From: Polaromonas sp.
GTDB lineage: Bacteria; Pseudomonadota; Gammaproteobacteria; Burkholderiales; Burkholderiaceae
Direction of reading: 5' to 3'
DNA: 34,530 nt
NCBI GenBank assembly: GCA_013823505.1
Contig: PNMH01000040.1
Span: forward strand, 1-34,530
Under the pieces are notes generated by a model. The model saw only the letters and a list, made by a program, of their open reading frames with translations, searched no databases and was not told the DNA's origin. The position numbers and the translations under genes are program-made. Below are positions 26,988 to 34,205 of the stretch, piece after piece. Within the stretch, counting starts at the first letter, position 1. Each line of letters begins with the position of its first letter.

Positions 26988-27509
26988 ATGAAACTCGCCA
27001 CCACCGTCTTCCTGCCCCTGGTTCTCGCCGCCACCGCCGGCACCGCCCTGGCCCAGAATGCCCCGCTGACCCGTGCTGAAGTGAAGGCCCAACTGGCCGA
27101 AGCCGTGCGCACCGGCAACCTGCTGGCCGACACCGAGCGCGGTCTGAAACTCAACGAGCTCTATCCTTCCAACTACCCCGCCCAGCCAAGCCAGGTGGGC
27201 AAGACCCGCGAACAGGTGAAAGCCGAACTGGCCGAAGCGATCCGCACCGGCGACCTGCTGGCCGACAGTGAAACCGGTCTGAAGCGCAACGAGATCAACC
27301 CCTCCAAGTACCCGGCCCAGCCGACCCAGATGGGCAAGACCCGCGCCCAAGTGGTCGCCGAGACCGCCGAAGCTCGCCGCCTTGGCCTGTTGGATCTGAG
27401 CGAAAACGAATACCCCAAGATTGCCACGCCCGAGCAAACCGAACAAGTTCGCCAAGCCGGTCTGCGCGCCCTTGCCGGCACCACGGTGGGCCAGCTGAAC
27501 CGCCAGTGA
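26988..27509 (+). CDS. Secreted DUF4148 repeat protein
   Basis: A 173-residue exported protein with a clear signal peptide: [22 protein letters not shown], cleaved before Q23-N. The mature part holds DUF4148-type units [19 protein letters not shown]. Two nearly identical 45-residue repeats (codons beginning at 27069 and 27204) each contain VKA-x-LAEA-x-RTG, LLAD-x-E-x-GLK, PS-x-YPAQP and end at GKTR; a third, degenerate copy begins at 27339 ([18 protein letters not shown]). The period of 135 nt is exact, so duplication kept the frame. DUF4148 genes are abundant in Burkholderiales, function unknown, often next to CusRS/CzcRS-type systems as here. AAGGA lies upstream of the ATG and a strong terminator follows. 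Confidence 0.9.
   Translation: MKLATTVFLPLVLAATAGTALAQNAPLTRAEVKAQLAEAVRTGNLLADTERGLKLNELYPSNYPAQPSQVGKTREQVKAELAEAIRTGDLLADSETGLKRNEINPSKYPAQPTQMGKTRAQVVAETAEARRLGLLDLSENEYPKIATPEQTEQVRQAGLRALAGTTVGQLNRQ
27069..27338 (+). repeat. Two in-frame 135-bp tandem repeats in the DUF4148 gene
   Basis: Units at 27069-27203 and 27204-27338, with a diverged third copy starting at 27339. Conserved stretches at DNA level include CTGGCCGAAGC and CTGCTGGCCGACA. The amino-acid unit is 45 residues long. Confidence 0.9.
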
Positions 27510-27524
27510 TGCTGACCGCACGCC

Positions 27525-27555
27525 AACAACGGGCCTTCGGGCCCGTTGTTGTTTC
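27525..27555 (+). terminator. Intrinsic terminator after the DUF4148 gene
   Basis: An 11-bp perfect stem AACAACGGGCC (27525-27535) with GGCCCGTTGTT (27540-27550) closed by a stable C(TTCG)G tetraloop, then GTTTC. It starts 15 nt after the stop codon. Confidence 0.85.
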
Positions 27556-27696
27556 TGGCCCCGGGTGTGATCCAAGTCTCGGACCCGCAGGGTCTTGGAG
27601 TGCCAGCGCACTGAAAGCCGATACCCTACCCCCTACGATGACTTGCGTCCACCCATCGGACGGAGTTGGGTCGGTCTCATTTTCAGTGGAGGTCTC

Positions 27697-28518
27697 ATGA
27701 AGCGGTATGCAGCGTTGGCGGTTTCTTTGGCAGCGATGGCCGGGGTGGTCAGCTGTGGCGGTGGAGGCGGTGACGGCGTCGTTGGTGCGCCGTCCGGGCC
27801 TTCAGCTGAGGGCTACTACGCCGGTACGCTGAGCGCTTCGGGTGCGCCCTTGCCCGTCAACAGCACCGATTTCCAGTTGCTGGTTCTGGAGAACGGCCAG
27901 TTCTGGACCTTCTATGGCGTTCCCAATGCCGGCGCGCTGCAAGTTCAGGCTTTTACACAAGGCACGGGAAGCTCCAACGGGTCCCTCTTCATCGCCAGCA
28001 ACGTCCGGTATTTTTCGTCTGGCGTTGTGAGGACCGCGGTCGTCAGCATCAACTACAACGCGGCGGCCAAAACAGCCTCGGGGTCCAGCCTCGACGACGC
28101 CAACTCCTCGGTTTCTTTCACCAGCGCGCCCTCGGGTGTGCCTGCCTACAACTATGCGTCGCCTGCTGCGTTGTCAGGTGTTGACGGCAATTGGACGGTT
28201 GAAGGTGTCGGCGGCGATCTCTACGACCTGGTTGTTTCGTCCAACGGCACATTCACGGGTGCGCCCAAGGTGGTTGTCCTACCCAACGTCAATCCAGCCA
28301 ATTGTTCGTTTACCGGAAGCTTCCTGCCTCGCGCGTCAGGCAAGAATGTGTTCGACGTTTCTTTGACCGCTGGCGCTGCACCGTGCGCCATACCGGGCTT
28401 GTTGTCTTCCGGCGTGGCGTACGTATCCCCGATTTCGGGTGGCCGCTTTCAATTGACGTTTGCCGCCGTCAGTGCAGATCGAAACAGCGGCGCAGTGCTT
28501 TCCGGCGTCCGCCCCTGA
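27697..28518 (+). CDS. Hypothetical lipoprotein
   Basis: A 273-residue protein I do not recognise. A short lipoprotein signal peptide MKRYAALAVSLAAMAGVVSC ends with lipobox V17-V-S-C20, followed by a Gly-rich linker (GGGGGDGVVG). The mature protein is rich in Ser, Gly, Ala and Val, with alternating hydrophobic residues suggesting beta strands. It appears to have two halves that both begin with a GYY/GNW-type strand (EGYYAGTLSASG near 36; DGNWTVEGVGGDLYDLVV near 166). Two cysteines in the second half (ANCSFTG and APCAIPG) could form a disulfide. The ATG at 27697 is set by AGTGGAGG upstream; a longer frame exists but lacks a signal peptide. It is monocistronic, convergent with the Fur-box operon. 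C/G-rich Comamonadaceae lipoproteins of this style are numerous. Confidence 0.8.
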   Translation: MKRYAALAVSLAAMAGVVSCGGGGGDGVVGAPSGPSAEGYYAGTLSASGAPLPVNSTDFQLLVLENGQFWTFYGVPNAGALQVQAFTQGTGSSNGSLFIASNVRYFSSGVVRTAVVSINYNAAAKTASGSSLDDANSSVSFTSAPSGVPAYNYASPAALSGVDGNWTVEGVGGDLYDLVVSSNGTFTGAPKVVVLPNVNPANCSFTGSFLPRASGKNVFDVSLTAGAAPCAIPGLLSSGVAYVSPISGGRFQLTFAAVSADRNSGAVLSGVRP

Positions 28519-28530
28519 GCCGCCGCAAAC

Positions 28531-28857
28531 TCAGTCCCCGCCCCCATCACAAGCACGCCCACTCCAGCGGCACTGCCCTCCATCCGTCAGCCAGGGATGC
28601 GCGTGACCCGCGCAGCCTGTCTGGCAGATCACCTTGCGGGCCGCCTCCAGGTCTTCGATGGCTTGGGTCGGCATGCCCCACAGGCGCGAGGTGTGGGCCA
28701 CCACCAGCTGCCCCCGCAACCGCACGACCTCGCTCGCGAGTGCTTTCAACGCCATGTCCTTTTCCCGCATGAGGGTCGACACCCGGTCCTGAACGCTGCC
28801 CAGGTGTCGACACAACGCGGCGTGTTCATGCGCCACGCCTGAAGGTGGCGCGCTCAT
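28531..28857 (-). CDS. Unknown Cys/His-containing small protein, second gene of a Fur-box operon
   Basis: A 108-residue protein of unrecognised family. Residues 18-75 look like a long amphipathic helix (VSTLMREKDMALKALASEVVRLRGQL). The last 30 residues are Cys/His-rich: C78-x3-C82, H85-x-H87, C96-x6-C103, a layout that could bind a metal or an iron-sulfur cluster; C16 is a further cysteine. No signal peptide. The ATG at 28855-28857 overlaps the TGA of the upstream gene (ATGA), so it is coupled to it. With the Fur box upstream, an iron-related role is likely, but nothing in the sequence defines a reaction. It converges on the lipoprotein gene with 12 nt between the stops. Confidence 0.75.
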   Translation of the reverse strand: MSAPPSGVAHEHAALCRHLGSVQDRVSTLMREKDMALKALASEVVRLRGQLVVAHTSRLWGMPTQAIEDLEAARKVICQTGCAGHAHPWLTDGGQCRWSGRACDGGGD

Positions 28858-29192
28858 TGCACCAGCGATGCCGTGGTGTGCCACAGGCGTCGCTCGGGCA
28901 GCAGGTCGTCGGAGTCCAGCGGAGATGGAGCGGCGGGCCCTCCGCTCGCCTTGAGCAACGTGTCCCAGTGCTGGTGCATGCGCTGAACCACCGTGCGGAA
29001 GTTCTGCGTGAGCGCCGGGTGTTGACCGAGAAAGAACAGGTTGGAGCGGATCTTGCGCCCCATGAGGTCGCGCTGCGTGGCGCAAGCGCTCTGGGCATGG
29101 CCCGTCATCAGTGCCAGCGTGCCGGCGAGCATGGCCTCGGCGCAAGGCATCACGTGTTCTTCATCCTCGTGCAGTTCGGGTTCGGTGTTCAC
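28854..29192 (-). CDS. Unknown small protein, first gene of a Fur-box operon
   Basis: A 112-residue, mostly helical, soluble protein without recognised domain. It starts with an acidic stretch (PELHEDEEHV), then C17 and C37 flank a helix (EAMLAGTLALMTGHAQSAC), followed by IRSNLFFLGQHPALTQNFRTVVQRMHQHW with several His residues, and a Pro/Ser/Asp linker. The start is GTG at 29190-29192, supported by CTGGAGA about 7 nt upstream. The promoter about 100 nt upstream has a Fur box in its spacer, so expression should rise under iron limitation. Its stop overlaps the next start by 4 nt. Composition does not suggest a siderophore or transporter component; a regulator, iron-sparing factor or maturation protein are open possibilities. 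Confidence 0.75.
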   Translation of the reverse strand: MNTEPELHEDEEHVMPCAEAMLAGTLALMTGHAQSACATQRDLMGRKIRSNLFFLGQHPALTQNFRTVVQRMHQHWDTLLKASGGPAAPSPLDSDDLLPERRLWHTTASLVQ

Positions 29193-29298
29193 AGCGGTCT
29201 CCAGACAAGGGTGTGGATGTCGCGCCTTGGCGCGAACGGTGCTGGCTGCCGGTCAGAACTTGCGGATGGAGAAGGACCGAGGCTGGCTTGCCGACCTC

Positions 29299-29327
29299 AT
29301 CTTAAATGAGAATCGATATCATTTGAA
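29299..29327 (-). promoter_or_regulatory. Sigma-70-type promoter of the unknown operon
   Basis: Read on the minus strand: -35 TTCAAA (29322-29327), a 17-nt spacer, -10 TAAGAT (29299-29304), each 4 of 6 to consensus. Transcription would start near 29291, leaving a leader of about 100 nt before the GTG start at 29192. Confidence 0.6.
29304..29324. promoter_or_regulatory. Fur box
   Basis: The core TGAGAATCGATATCA (29307-29321) matches the 7-1-7 Fur consensus TGATAATNATTATCA at 11 of 14 defined positions, and symmetry extends outward to AAATGA...TCATTT. It fills the spacer between the -35 and -10 of the divergent small-protein operon, an ideal place for iron-dependent repression. Confidence 0.78.
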
Positions 29328-29391
29328 GAGGCGGTGCCGGATTGTTTGCAAGCGGGTGTTGCTGTATATCTTGGCGCGTCGGGCGCGCAAG

Positions 29392-29421
29392 AAAAAAGGG
29401 CCTTGATTGCTCAAGGCCCTT
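29392..29421 (-). terminator. Intrinsic terminator after tRNA-Ser
   Basis: Perfect stem AAGGGCCTTGA/TCAAGGCCCTT with a 4-nt loop. On the minus strand it ends in a run of six T (complement of 29392-29397). It lies 8 nt beyond the tRNA-Ser 3' end. Confidence 0.87.
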
Positions 29422-29429
29422 GCATTCGT

Positions 29430-29517
29430 TGGCGGAGACTGTGAGATTCGAACTCACGGACCCTTGCGAGTCGGCAGTTTTCAAGACTGCTGGTTTAAAC
29501 CGCTCACCCAAGTCTCC
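29430..29517 (-). tRNA. tRNA-Ser (anticodon UGA)
   Basis: An 88-nt class II tRNA with a long variable arm and encoded CCA. Acceptor GGAGACT pairs with AGTCTCC, discriminator G. Anticodon stem GCAGT/ACTGC, loop CTTGAAA, anticodon TGA. It is 24 nt downstream of the ureG stop on the same strand. A TAAAAT hexamer at 29539-29544, overlapping the ureG stop, could be its -10; read-through from the urease operon is the alternative. Confidence 0.96.
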
Positions 29518-29541
29518 GGATGCGTCGGCAACGGGTTGATT

Positions 29542-30225
29542 TTAGCCTGCGATGTCGGCCGTCTCGGGCTGCGGCCTGGGCAGCATGCCGCGGGTCTCGA
29601 TGAAGCGCACCACCTCGTCCACACCGGCGAGCGTCTTGAGGTTGGTCATTACCCAGGGGCGACGCGCGCTGTCGGGGCGCATGCGGGCGGTGTCGGCCTT
29701 CATCACCTCCAGGTCGGCGCCCACGTGTGGGGCGAGGTCGGTCTTGTTGATGACGAACAGATCGCTCTTGGTGATGCCGGGGCCGCCCTTGCGCGGGATC
29801 TTCTCGCCAGCGGCCACGTCGATCACGTAGATGGTGAGGTCGCTGAGTTCGGGGCTGAAGGTGGCGGCGAGGTTGTCGCCACCGCTCTCGATGAACACCA
29901 CGTCGGCATTTGGGAACTCACCGAGCATGCGGTCAATGGCTTCCAGGTTGATGGAGGCGTCTTCACGGATCGCGGTGTGCGGGCAACCCCCGGTCTCCAC
30001 GCCCATGATGCGTTCGGCCGGCAGCGCGCCGCTCACGGTGAGGATGCGCGGGTCTTCCTTGGTGTAGATGTCGTTGGTGATGGCGATCAGGTCGTAGCGA
30101 TCGCGCATGGCCTTGCACAGCATCTCCAGCAGCGTGGTCTTGCCCGAGCCGACCGGGCCGCCGATGCCCACGCGCAGCGGGGGCAGGTGTTTGGTGCGGC
30201 GGGGAATGTGGTGCAAGGGGGTCAT
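29542..30225 (-). CDS. ureG: Urease accessory GTPase UreG
   Basis: A 227-residue SIMIBI-class GTPase that delivers nickel to apo-urease in a UreF/UreD complex. P-loop GPVGSGKTT starts at residue 23; the nickel-binding C81-P-H83 motif lies in [24 protein letters not shown] and the base-specificity motif NKTDL follow. It is slightly longer than K. aerogenes UreG (205) through an N-terminal [15 protein letters not shown] segment and a C-terminal tail. The ATG at 30225 overlaps the ureF stop by 4 nt. It is the last urease gene before tRNA-Ser. Confidence 0.97.
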   Translation of the reverse strand: MTPLHHIPRRTKHLPPLRVGIGGPVGSGKTTLLEMLCKAMRDRYDLIAITNDIYTKEDPRILTVSGALPAERIMGVETGGCPHTAIREDASINLEAIDRMLGEFPNADVVFIESGGDNLAATFSPELSDLTIYVIDVAAGEKIPRKGGPGITKSDLFVINKTDLAPHVGADLEVMKADTARMRPDSARRPWVMTNLKTLAGVDEVVRFIETRGMLPRPQPETADIAG

Positions 30226-30941
30226 GAGCGGAACAGGCGTGAGTACTGGGTTTCGTGACGGGAGGAATGGATCGCCAGCAGGGGCGTGAACGCCTGGCGG
30301 TCATTGTCGTGCAGGGCGATGGCGTGGTCCACCGCAGCCGGTATCTGCTGCGCCAGGCGCGCGAGCATGCGCTGGCCGGCGCTCTGTCCCAGCGGCACCG
30401 ACTTGATGGACGCTTGCACCATGTTTTCGCACCAGCCGAAGGCGTAGCCGACCAGGCTGTCGTGAACGCTGGCGCCGGTGCTGGCGGCGGCGCACGCGCA
30501 GGCCACGGGGTAGGTGGGTGGGTCCAGGTGAGCGCTCTGAAGCTGCTCGAACACGCCCGTGCCCAGCTCGCCGAGCTGGCGCGCCCACTCCATCAGCGAG
30601 CGGCCCATCTGTTCGCTTTGCAGGCGAAATTCCAGCGTTTCTCGGGTCTGCAGCACCCAGTGGTTGAGTGCGGTGACGCGCGCCAGATCGTTCGCGCGCC
30701 AGGCGGGAATGGCCTGTGCCACCACCGCCAGGTCGCTGCGCGCCAGCCCCAGGTGCAGCTGGTCGGTGAGCCAGGCGGCGGCGCTCGTCTCGTCATGCAC
30801 GAGGCTTGCCTCGACCGCCGATTCGAGCCCTTCGGAATACGAGAACCCACCCACCGGCAGAGCGGGCGAGGCAAGCCAGAGGATCTGCAGCAGGCTGGCG
30901 GCCGATCGGGGCGCCGCCAGGGCGGCGTCAGCCGTGGTCAT
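30222..30941 (-). CDS. ureF: Urease accessory protein UreF
   Basis: A 239-residue all-helical protein that gates UreG activity and assembles with UreD on urease. Recognisable: [24 protein letters not shown] at 16-40 (the PVGxFSYSxGLE hallmark), the helical core with [12 protein letters not shown] and [15 protein letters not shown], and [23 protein letters not shown] near the end. I chose the ATG at 30939-30941, which precedes the family N-terminus by 15 residues; it lies inside the His-rich end of ureE, giving a 14-nt overlap (30928-30941). The stop overlaps the ureG start (ATGA). Confidence 0.93.
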   Translation of the reverse strand: MTTADAALAAPRSAASLLQILWLASPALPVGGFSYSEGLESAVEASLVHDETSAAAWLTDQLHLGLARSDLAVVAQAIPAWRANDLARVTALNHWVLQTRETLEFRLQSEQMGRSLMEWARQLGELGTGVFEQLQSAHLDPPTYPVACACAAASTGASVHDSLVGYAFGWCENMVQASIKSVPLGQSAGQRMLARLAQQIPAAVDHAIALHDNDRQAFTPLLAIHSSRHETQYSRLFRS

Positions 30942-31497
30942 GGTTGTGGTGATCGTGTCCGTGGTGGTGGCTGTGGGCCTCTTTGGCACCGTGGGCGTGT
31001 GTGTCGCCGGCGCCGTGGCCACCATGGCCGCCGTGATCACCATAAGCACCCGCTTCGGGCTCGAACGGCTCGCGCACTTCCACCACCGTGAGGTGCATGG
31101 CGCGCAGCATCTCGGCCAGCACGTGATCGGGCTCGATCTTCAGGTGGTCGGGTTTGAGCTCGATCGGCACGTGCCGGTTGCCCAGGTGGTAGGCCGCGCG
31201 CATGAGGTCGAAGGCCTGTTCGTGTGCCGGGTGTTCGGGGCAGGCGGTGATGCGCAGCACGGCCTGGGGCGCAGCCACCACGCGCAGGAGCGAGCCGTCT
31301 TGCGTGAGCAGCACATCGCCACCCCGCACCACGGTGCCGCGCGGCAGGAACACACCCACATGGCGCTCGTCCGAGGCCACCGTGTCGAAACGGCTTTTCT
31401 GGCGGATGTCCCAGTCCAGCACCAACTGTGCGGCGCGCTGCACCAGGGGCTTGGCGAGCCCTTGGCCCTGGGGAATGAGTTTGGAGACTTGCAACAT
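30928..31497 (-). CDS. ureE: Urease nickel metallochaperone UreE
   Basis: A 189-residue nickel chaperone. The N-terminal peptide-binding domain covers about 1-75; the metal-binding domain contains [12 protein letters not shown] and [13 protein letters not shown], with the conserved His at the dimer interface. The C-terminal 45 residues form a low-complexity nickel-binding tail, [18 protein letters not shown] then [15 protein letters not shown]. UreE lengths vary mainly in this tail; here it is long, suggesting Ni storage as well as delivery. The start lies 11 nt after the ureC stop, and the 3' end overlaps ureF by 14 nt. Confidence 0.96.
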   Translation of the reverse strand: MLQVSKLIPQGQGLAKPLVQRAAQLVLDWDIRQKSRFDTVASDERHVGVFLPRGTVVRGGDVLLTQDGSLLRVVAAPQAVLRITACPEHPAHEQAFDLMRAAYHLGNRHVPIELKPDHLKIEPDHVLAEMLRAMHLTVVEVREPFEPEAGAYGDHGGHGGHGAGDTHAHGAKEAHSHHHGHDHHNHDHG

Positions 31498-31508
31498 GAA
31501 AGGCGGGT

Positions 31509-33227
31509 TCAGAAGAGGAAGTAGCGCTGTGCCATGGGCAGTTTGGTGGCGGGCTCGCAGGTGAGCAGCACACCGTCGGCGCGCACGGCGTAGGTTTGGG
31601 GGTCGATTTCCATCTTGGGCAGCAGGGCGTTGTGCACCATGCTGGCCTTGGTCACGCTGCGGCAGCCGCGCACCACGTCCAGCGTCTTGCGCAGGCCGTA
31701 GCGCTCGCCCACACCAGCGCTCAAGGCGGCCTGGGAGACGAAGGTGAGGCTGCTTTTGGCCATGGCGCCGCCGAAGCTGCCGAACATGGGCCGGTAGTGC
31801 ACCGGCTGCGGCGTGGGAATGGAGGCGTTGGGGTCACCCATGGCGGCCAGTGCGATGCTGCCGCCCTTCAAGATGAGCGCCGGTTTCACACCGAAGAAGG
31901 CGGGCTTCCACACCACCAGGTCGGCCCACTTGCCGACTTCGAGCGAACCCACGACGTGCGAGATGCCGTGCGCAATGGCCGGGTTGATCGTGTACTTGGC
32001 GATGTAGCGCTTCACGCGGAAGTTGTCGTTGCGCGGGCCATCGCCAGGCAAGCTGCCGCGCTGGCTTTTCATCTTGTCGGCCGCCTGCCAGGTGCGGATG
32101 ATCACCTCGCCCACGCGGCCCATGGCCTGGCTGTCGCTGCTCATCATGCTGATGGCGCCCATGTCGTGCAGGATGTCCTCGGCCGCGATGGTCTCGCGGC
32201 GAATGCGGCTTTCGGCGAAGGCCAGGTCTTCGGGAATGCCGGCGTCCAGGTGGTGGCACACCATGAGCATGTCCACGTGCTCGTCGAGCGTGTTCACCGT
32301 GTAGGGCATGGTGGGGTTGGTGGAGCTGGGCAGGAAGTTGGCCTCGCCCACCACACGCAGGATGTCCGGCGCATGGCCACCGCCCGCGCCTTCGGTGTGA
32401 AAGGCGCAGAGGCTGCGGCCCTTGGTGGCGGCGATGGTGTCTTCCACGAAGCCCGACTCGTTGAGCGTGTCGGAGTGAATGGCGACCTGGGTGTCGGTGT
32501 CTTCCGCCACATCGAGGCAGTTGCTGATGGCACTCGGTGTGGTGCCCCAGTCTTCGTGCAGCTTTAGACCGATCACGCCGGCGTTGATCTGCTCGAGCAG
32601 CGGGGCGGGCAGGCTGGCGTTGCCCTTGCCCAGAAAGCCCAGGTTCATCGGCAGACCGTCGGCGGCCTGCAGCATGCGTTCGATGTGCCAGGGGCCAGGC
32701 GTGCAGGTGGTGGCGAAGGTGCCGGTGGCCGGGCCCGTGCCGCCGCCGAGCATGGTGGTGATGCCGGAGGTGAGCGCCTCGTCCACCTGCTGCGGGCAGA
32801 TGAAGTGGATGTGGCTGTCGATGCCGCCGGCGGTGACGATGTTGCCTTCGCAGCTGATCACTTCGGTGCCTGGGCCGATGACGATGTCCACGCCGGGCTG
32901 CGTGTCCGGATTGCCGGCCTTGCCGATGGCCACGATGCGGCCACCTTTCAAGCCGATGTCGGCCTTGACGATGCCCCAGTGGTCGACGATGACGGCGTTG
33001 GTCATCACCGTGTCCACAGCGCCTTCGGCGCGTGTGCGCTGGCTTTGTGCCATGCCGTCGCGGATGGTTTTGCCGCCGCCGAACTTGACCTCTTCACCAT
33101 AGCCGCCCGCGGCCAGGGTGAAGTCCTTTTCGATCTCGATCATCAAGCCAGTGTCGGCCAGGCGCAGGCGGTCGCCCACCGTAGGGCCGAACATGTTGGC
33201 GTAAGCGCTTCTTGAAATCGTGCTCAT
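31509..33227 (-). CDS. ureC: Urease alpha subunit (catalytic)
   Basis: A 572-residue catalytic subunit hydrolysing urea to ammonia and carbamate at a dinickel site. All active-site residues are visible: H139 and H141 (DSHIHF), the carbamylated K222 (GLKLHEDWG) with H224, H251 (VAIHSDT), H277, the flexible-flap C324-H325-H326 (VCHHLD) and D365 (MSSDSQAMG). The length is about the same as K. aerogenes UreC (567). The protein should therefore be active if nickel insertion proteins are complete. The start at 33227 overlaps the ureB stop (ATGA), with AAGGAA a few bases upstream. Confidence 0.99.
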   Translation of the reverse strand: MSTISRSAYANMFGPTVGDRLRLADTGLMIEIEKDFTLAAGGYGEEVKFGGGKTIRDGMAQSQRTRAEGAVDTVMTNAVIVDHWGIVKADIGLKGGRIVAIGKAGNPDTQPGVDIVIGPGTEVISCEGNIVTAGGIDSHIHFICPQQVDEALTSGITTMLGGGTGPATGTFATTCTPGPWHIERMLQAADGLPMNLGFLGKGNASLPAPLLEQINAGVIGLKLHEDWGTTPSAISNCLDVAEDTDTQVAIHSDTLNESGFVEDTIAATKGRSLCAFHTEGAGGGHAPDILRVVGEANFLPSSTNPTMPYTVNTLDEHVDMLMVCHHLDAGIPEDLAFAESRIRRETIAAEDILHDMGAISMMSSDSQAMGRVGEVIIRTWQAADKMKSQRGSLPGDGPRNDNFRVKRYIAKYTINPAIAHGISHVVGSLEVGKWADLVVWKPAFFGVKPALILKGGSIALAAMGDPNASIPTPQPVHYRPMFGSFGGAMAKSSLTFVSQAALSAGVGERYGLRKTLDVVRGCRSVTKASMVHNALLPKMEIDPQTYAVRADGVLLTCEPATKLPMAQRYFLF

Positions 33228-33538
33228 GCGAGCTTTCCTTGAACAAGGCCGCGAAAGCCGTACACGATGCGGTCGCCCGCGTAATCCACCAGCTCCACCG
33301 TGCGCTGCTGGCCCGGCTCGAAGCGCACGGCTGTGCCGGACGCGATGTTCAGCCGCATGCCGCGCGCAGCGCTGCGGTCGAAGTCGAGCGCGCCATTGAC
33401 CTCTGCAAAGTGGTAGTGCGAGCCGACCTGGATCGGGCGGTCGGCGGCGTTCTTCACCACCAGGGTGAGCGTGCGCCGGCCGGGGTTGAGGACGTGTTCG
33501 CCCTCGTCGGTGAGGAGTTGGCCAGGGATCATGGACAT
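33224..33538 (-). CDS. ureB: Urease beta subunit
   Basis: A 104-residue structural subunit forming the ABC trimer with UreA and UreC. Motifs: [57 protein letters not shown] and [10 protein letters not shown], all as in the family. Normal length. It begins 4 nt after the stop of a small His-rich membrane ORF that separates it from ureA; in most urease operons ureA and ureB are adjacent or fused. Its stop overlaps the ureC start by 4 nt. Confidence 0.98.
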   Translation of the reverse strand: MSMIPGQLLTDEGEHVLNPGRRTLTLVVKNAADRPIQVGSHYHFAEVNGALDFDRSAARGMRLNIASGTAVRFEPGQQRTVELVDYAGDRIVYGFRGLVQGKLA

Positions 33539-33542
33539 GACC

Positions 33543-33713
33543 TCAGTGTTTGCCGCTGGACCACCACAGCGCCACGGCGATGGCCATCACCACACCGACG
33601 AAGCCCAGCGTGTCGGTGGAATGCCAGTGGGAGCCGAGCAGGCCGTGGCCATCGTGGGCCAGGACGGGTGCGCAGAACGCGGCGACGGCAAGGAGGGCGG
33701 TGGTCAGGCGCAT
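33543..33713 (-). CDS. Small His-rich membrane peptide within the urease operon
   Basis: A 56-residue ORF filling the gap between ureA and ureB. Translation shows a signal peptide ([19 protein letters not shown], likely cleaved at A19-H20), a short His-rich loop [15 protein letters not shown] (four His plus Asp), then one transmembrane helix (about 36-51, [16 protein letters not shown]) and SSGKH. The stop lies 4 nt before ureB and the start 19 nt after ureA, so it is cotranscribed. The HDGHG start of the mature part recalls the HPGHG-type N-terminus of HupE/UreJ nickel permeases, but it is far too short to be one. A metal-binding or assembly peptide at the membrane is an inference. The Shine-Dalgarno is poor. 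Coding status rests on position, signal peptide and lack of overlap. Confidence 0.72.
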   Translation of the reverse strand: MRLTTALLAVAAFCAPVLAHDGHGLLGSHWHSTDTLGFVGVVMAIAVALWWSSGKH

Positions 33714-33732
33714 GGGAGCTTTCGGAGAGGGG

Positions 33733-34035
33733 TCAGGGAATGGGTTGGTGCACGGTCACCAGCTTGGTGCCGTCGGGGAAGGTGGCTTCGACCTGGATGT
33801 CCGGGATCATCTCGGCGATGCCCTCCATCACGTCGGCGCGGGTGAGCACGTTGCGGCCGTCGCTCATGAGCTGGGCCACGGTCTTGCCGTCGCGAGCGCC
33901 CTCCATCACGGCCGCGCTGATCAGGGCCACGGCTTCGGGGTAGTTGAGCTTCAAGCCGCGTGCCTGGCGCCGCTCGGCCAGCAAGGCAGCGGTGAAGATC
34001 AGCAGCTTGTCTTTTTCTCGGGGCGTCAGTTCCAT
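33733..34035 (-). CDS. ureA: Urease gamma subunit
   Basis: A 100-residue structural subunit. It starts [39 protein letters not shown] and continues with [42 protein letters not shown], matching the family across its entire length. It is the first gene of the visible urease operon (ureA, small ORF, ureB, C, E, F, G). UreD, the remaining accessory protein and normally just upstream, is not adjacent: the DNA beyond 34035 runs divergently into a permease-like gene. Promoter not identified within 34036-34110. Confidence 0.98.
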   Translation of the reverse strand: MELTPREKDKLLIFTAALLAERRQARGLKLNYPEAVALISAAVMEGARDGKTVAQLMSDGRNVLTRADVMEGIAEMIPDIQVEATFPDGTKLVTVHQPIP

Positions 34036-34113
34036 GGTGGTGCGTGCGTTCTCGGTGGTGCTTGGGTGGTCTGGTCAGCAATTCCCGTGCCCTGGCGCAG
34101 GAGACAGGCAGCG

Positions 34114-34129
34114 TGGCACGAAAGCTGCA
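34114..34129 (+). promoter_or_regulatory. Sigma-54-type (-24/-12) promoter
   Basis: TGGCAC-GAAAG-CTGCA: the -24 element TGGCAC (34114-34119) and the -12 element CTGCA (34125-34129), with GG and GC separated by exactly 10 nt, as RpoN promoters require. There is one mismatch to TGGCAC-N5-TTGCA. Start would be near 34140, leaving a 66-nt leader before the ATG at 34206. It points away from ureA. Confidence 0.65.
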
Positions 34130-34205
34130 GAAACGCAGTGTGACAACCATACCCATCGTCCCCATCAGAACCGCTACCGCGCCCACCGCAGGGCAGGAGC
34201 CCGGG

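Noticed and set aside
30942..31049. Upstream extension of ureF through the end of ureE
   Set aside because: The extra residues are a Thr-rich shift-frame reading of the UreE His tail and are not UreF-like.
34140..34205. GTG at 34140 as the start of the permease-like gene
   Set aside because: It coincides with the predicted sigma-54 start site and has no Shine-Dalgarno, while the ATG at 34206 has AGGAG at good spacing.
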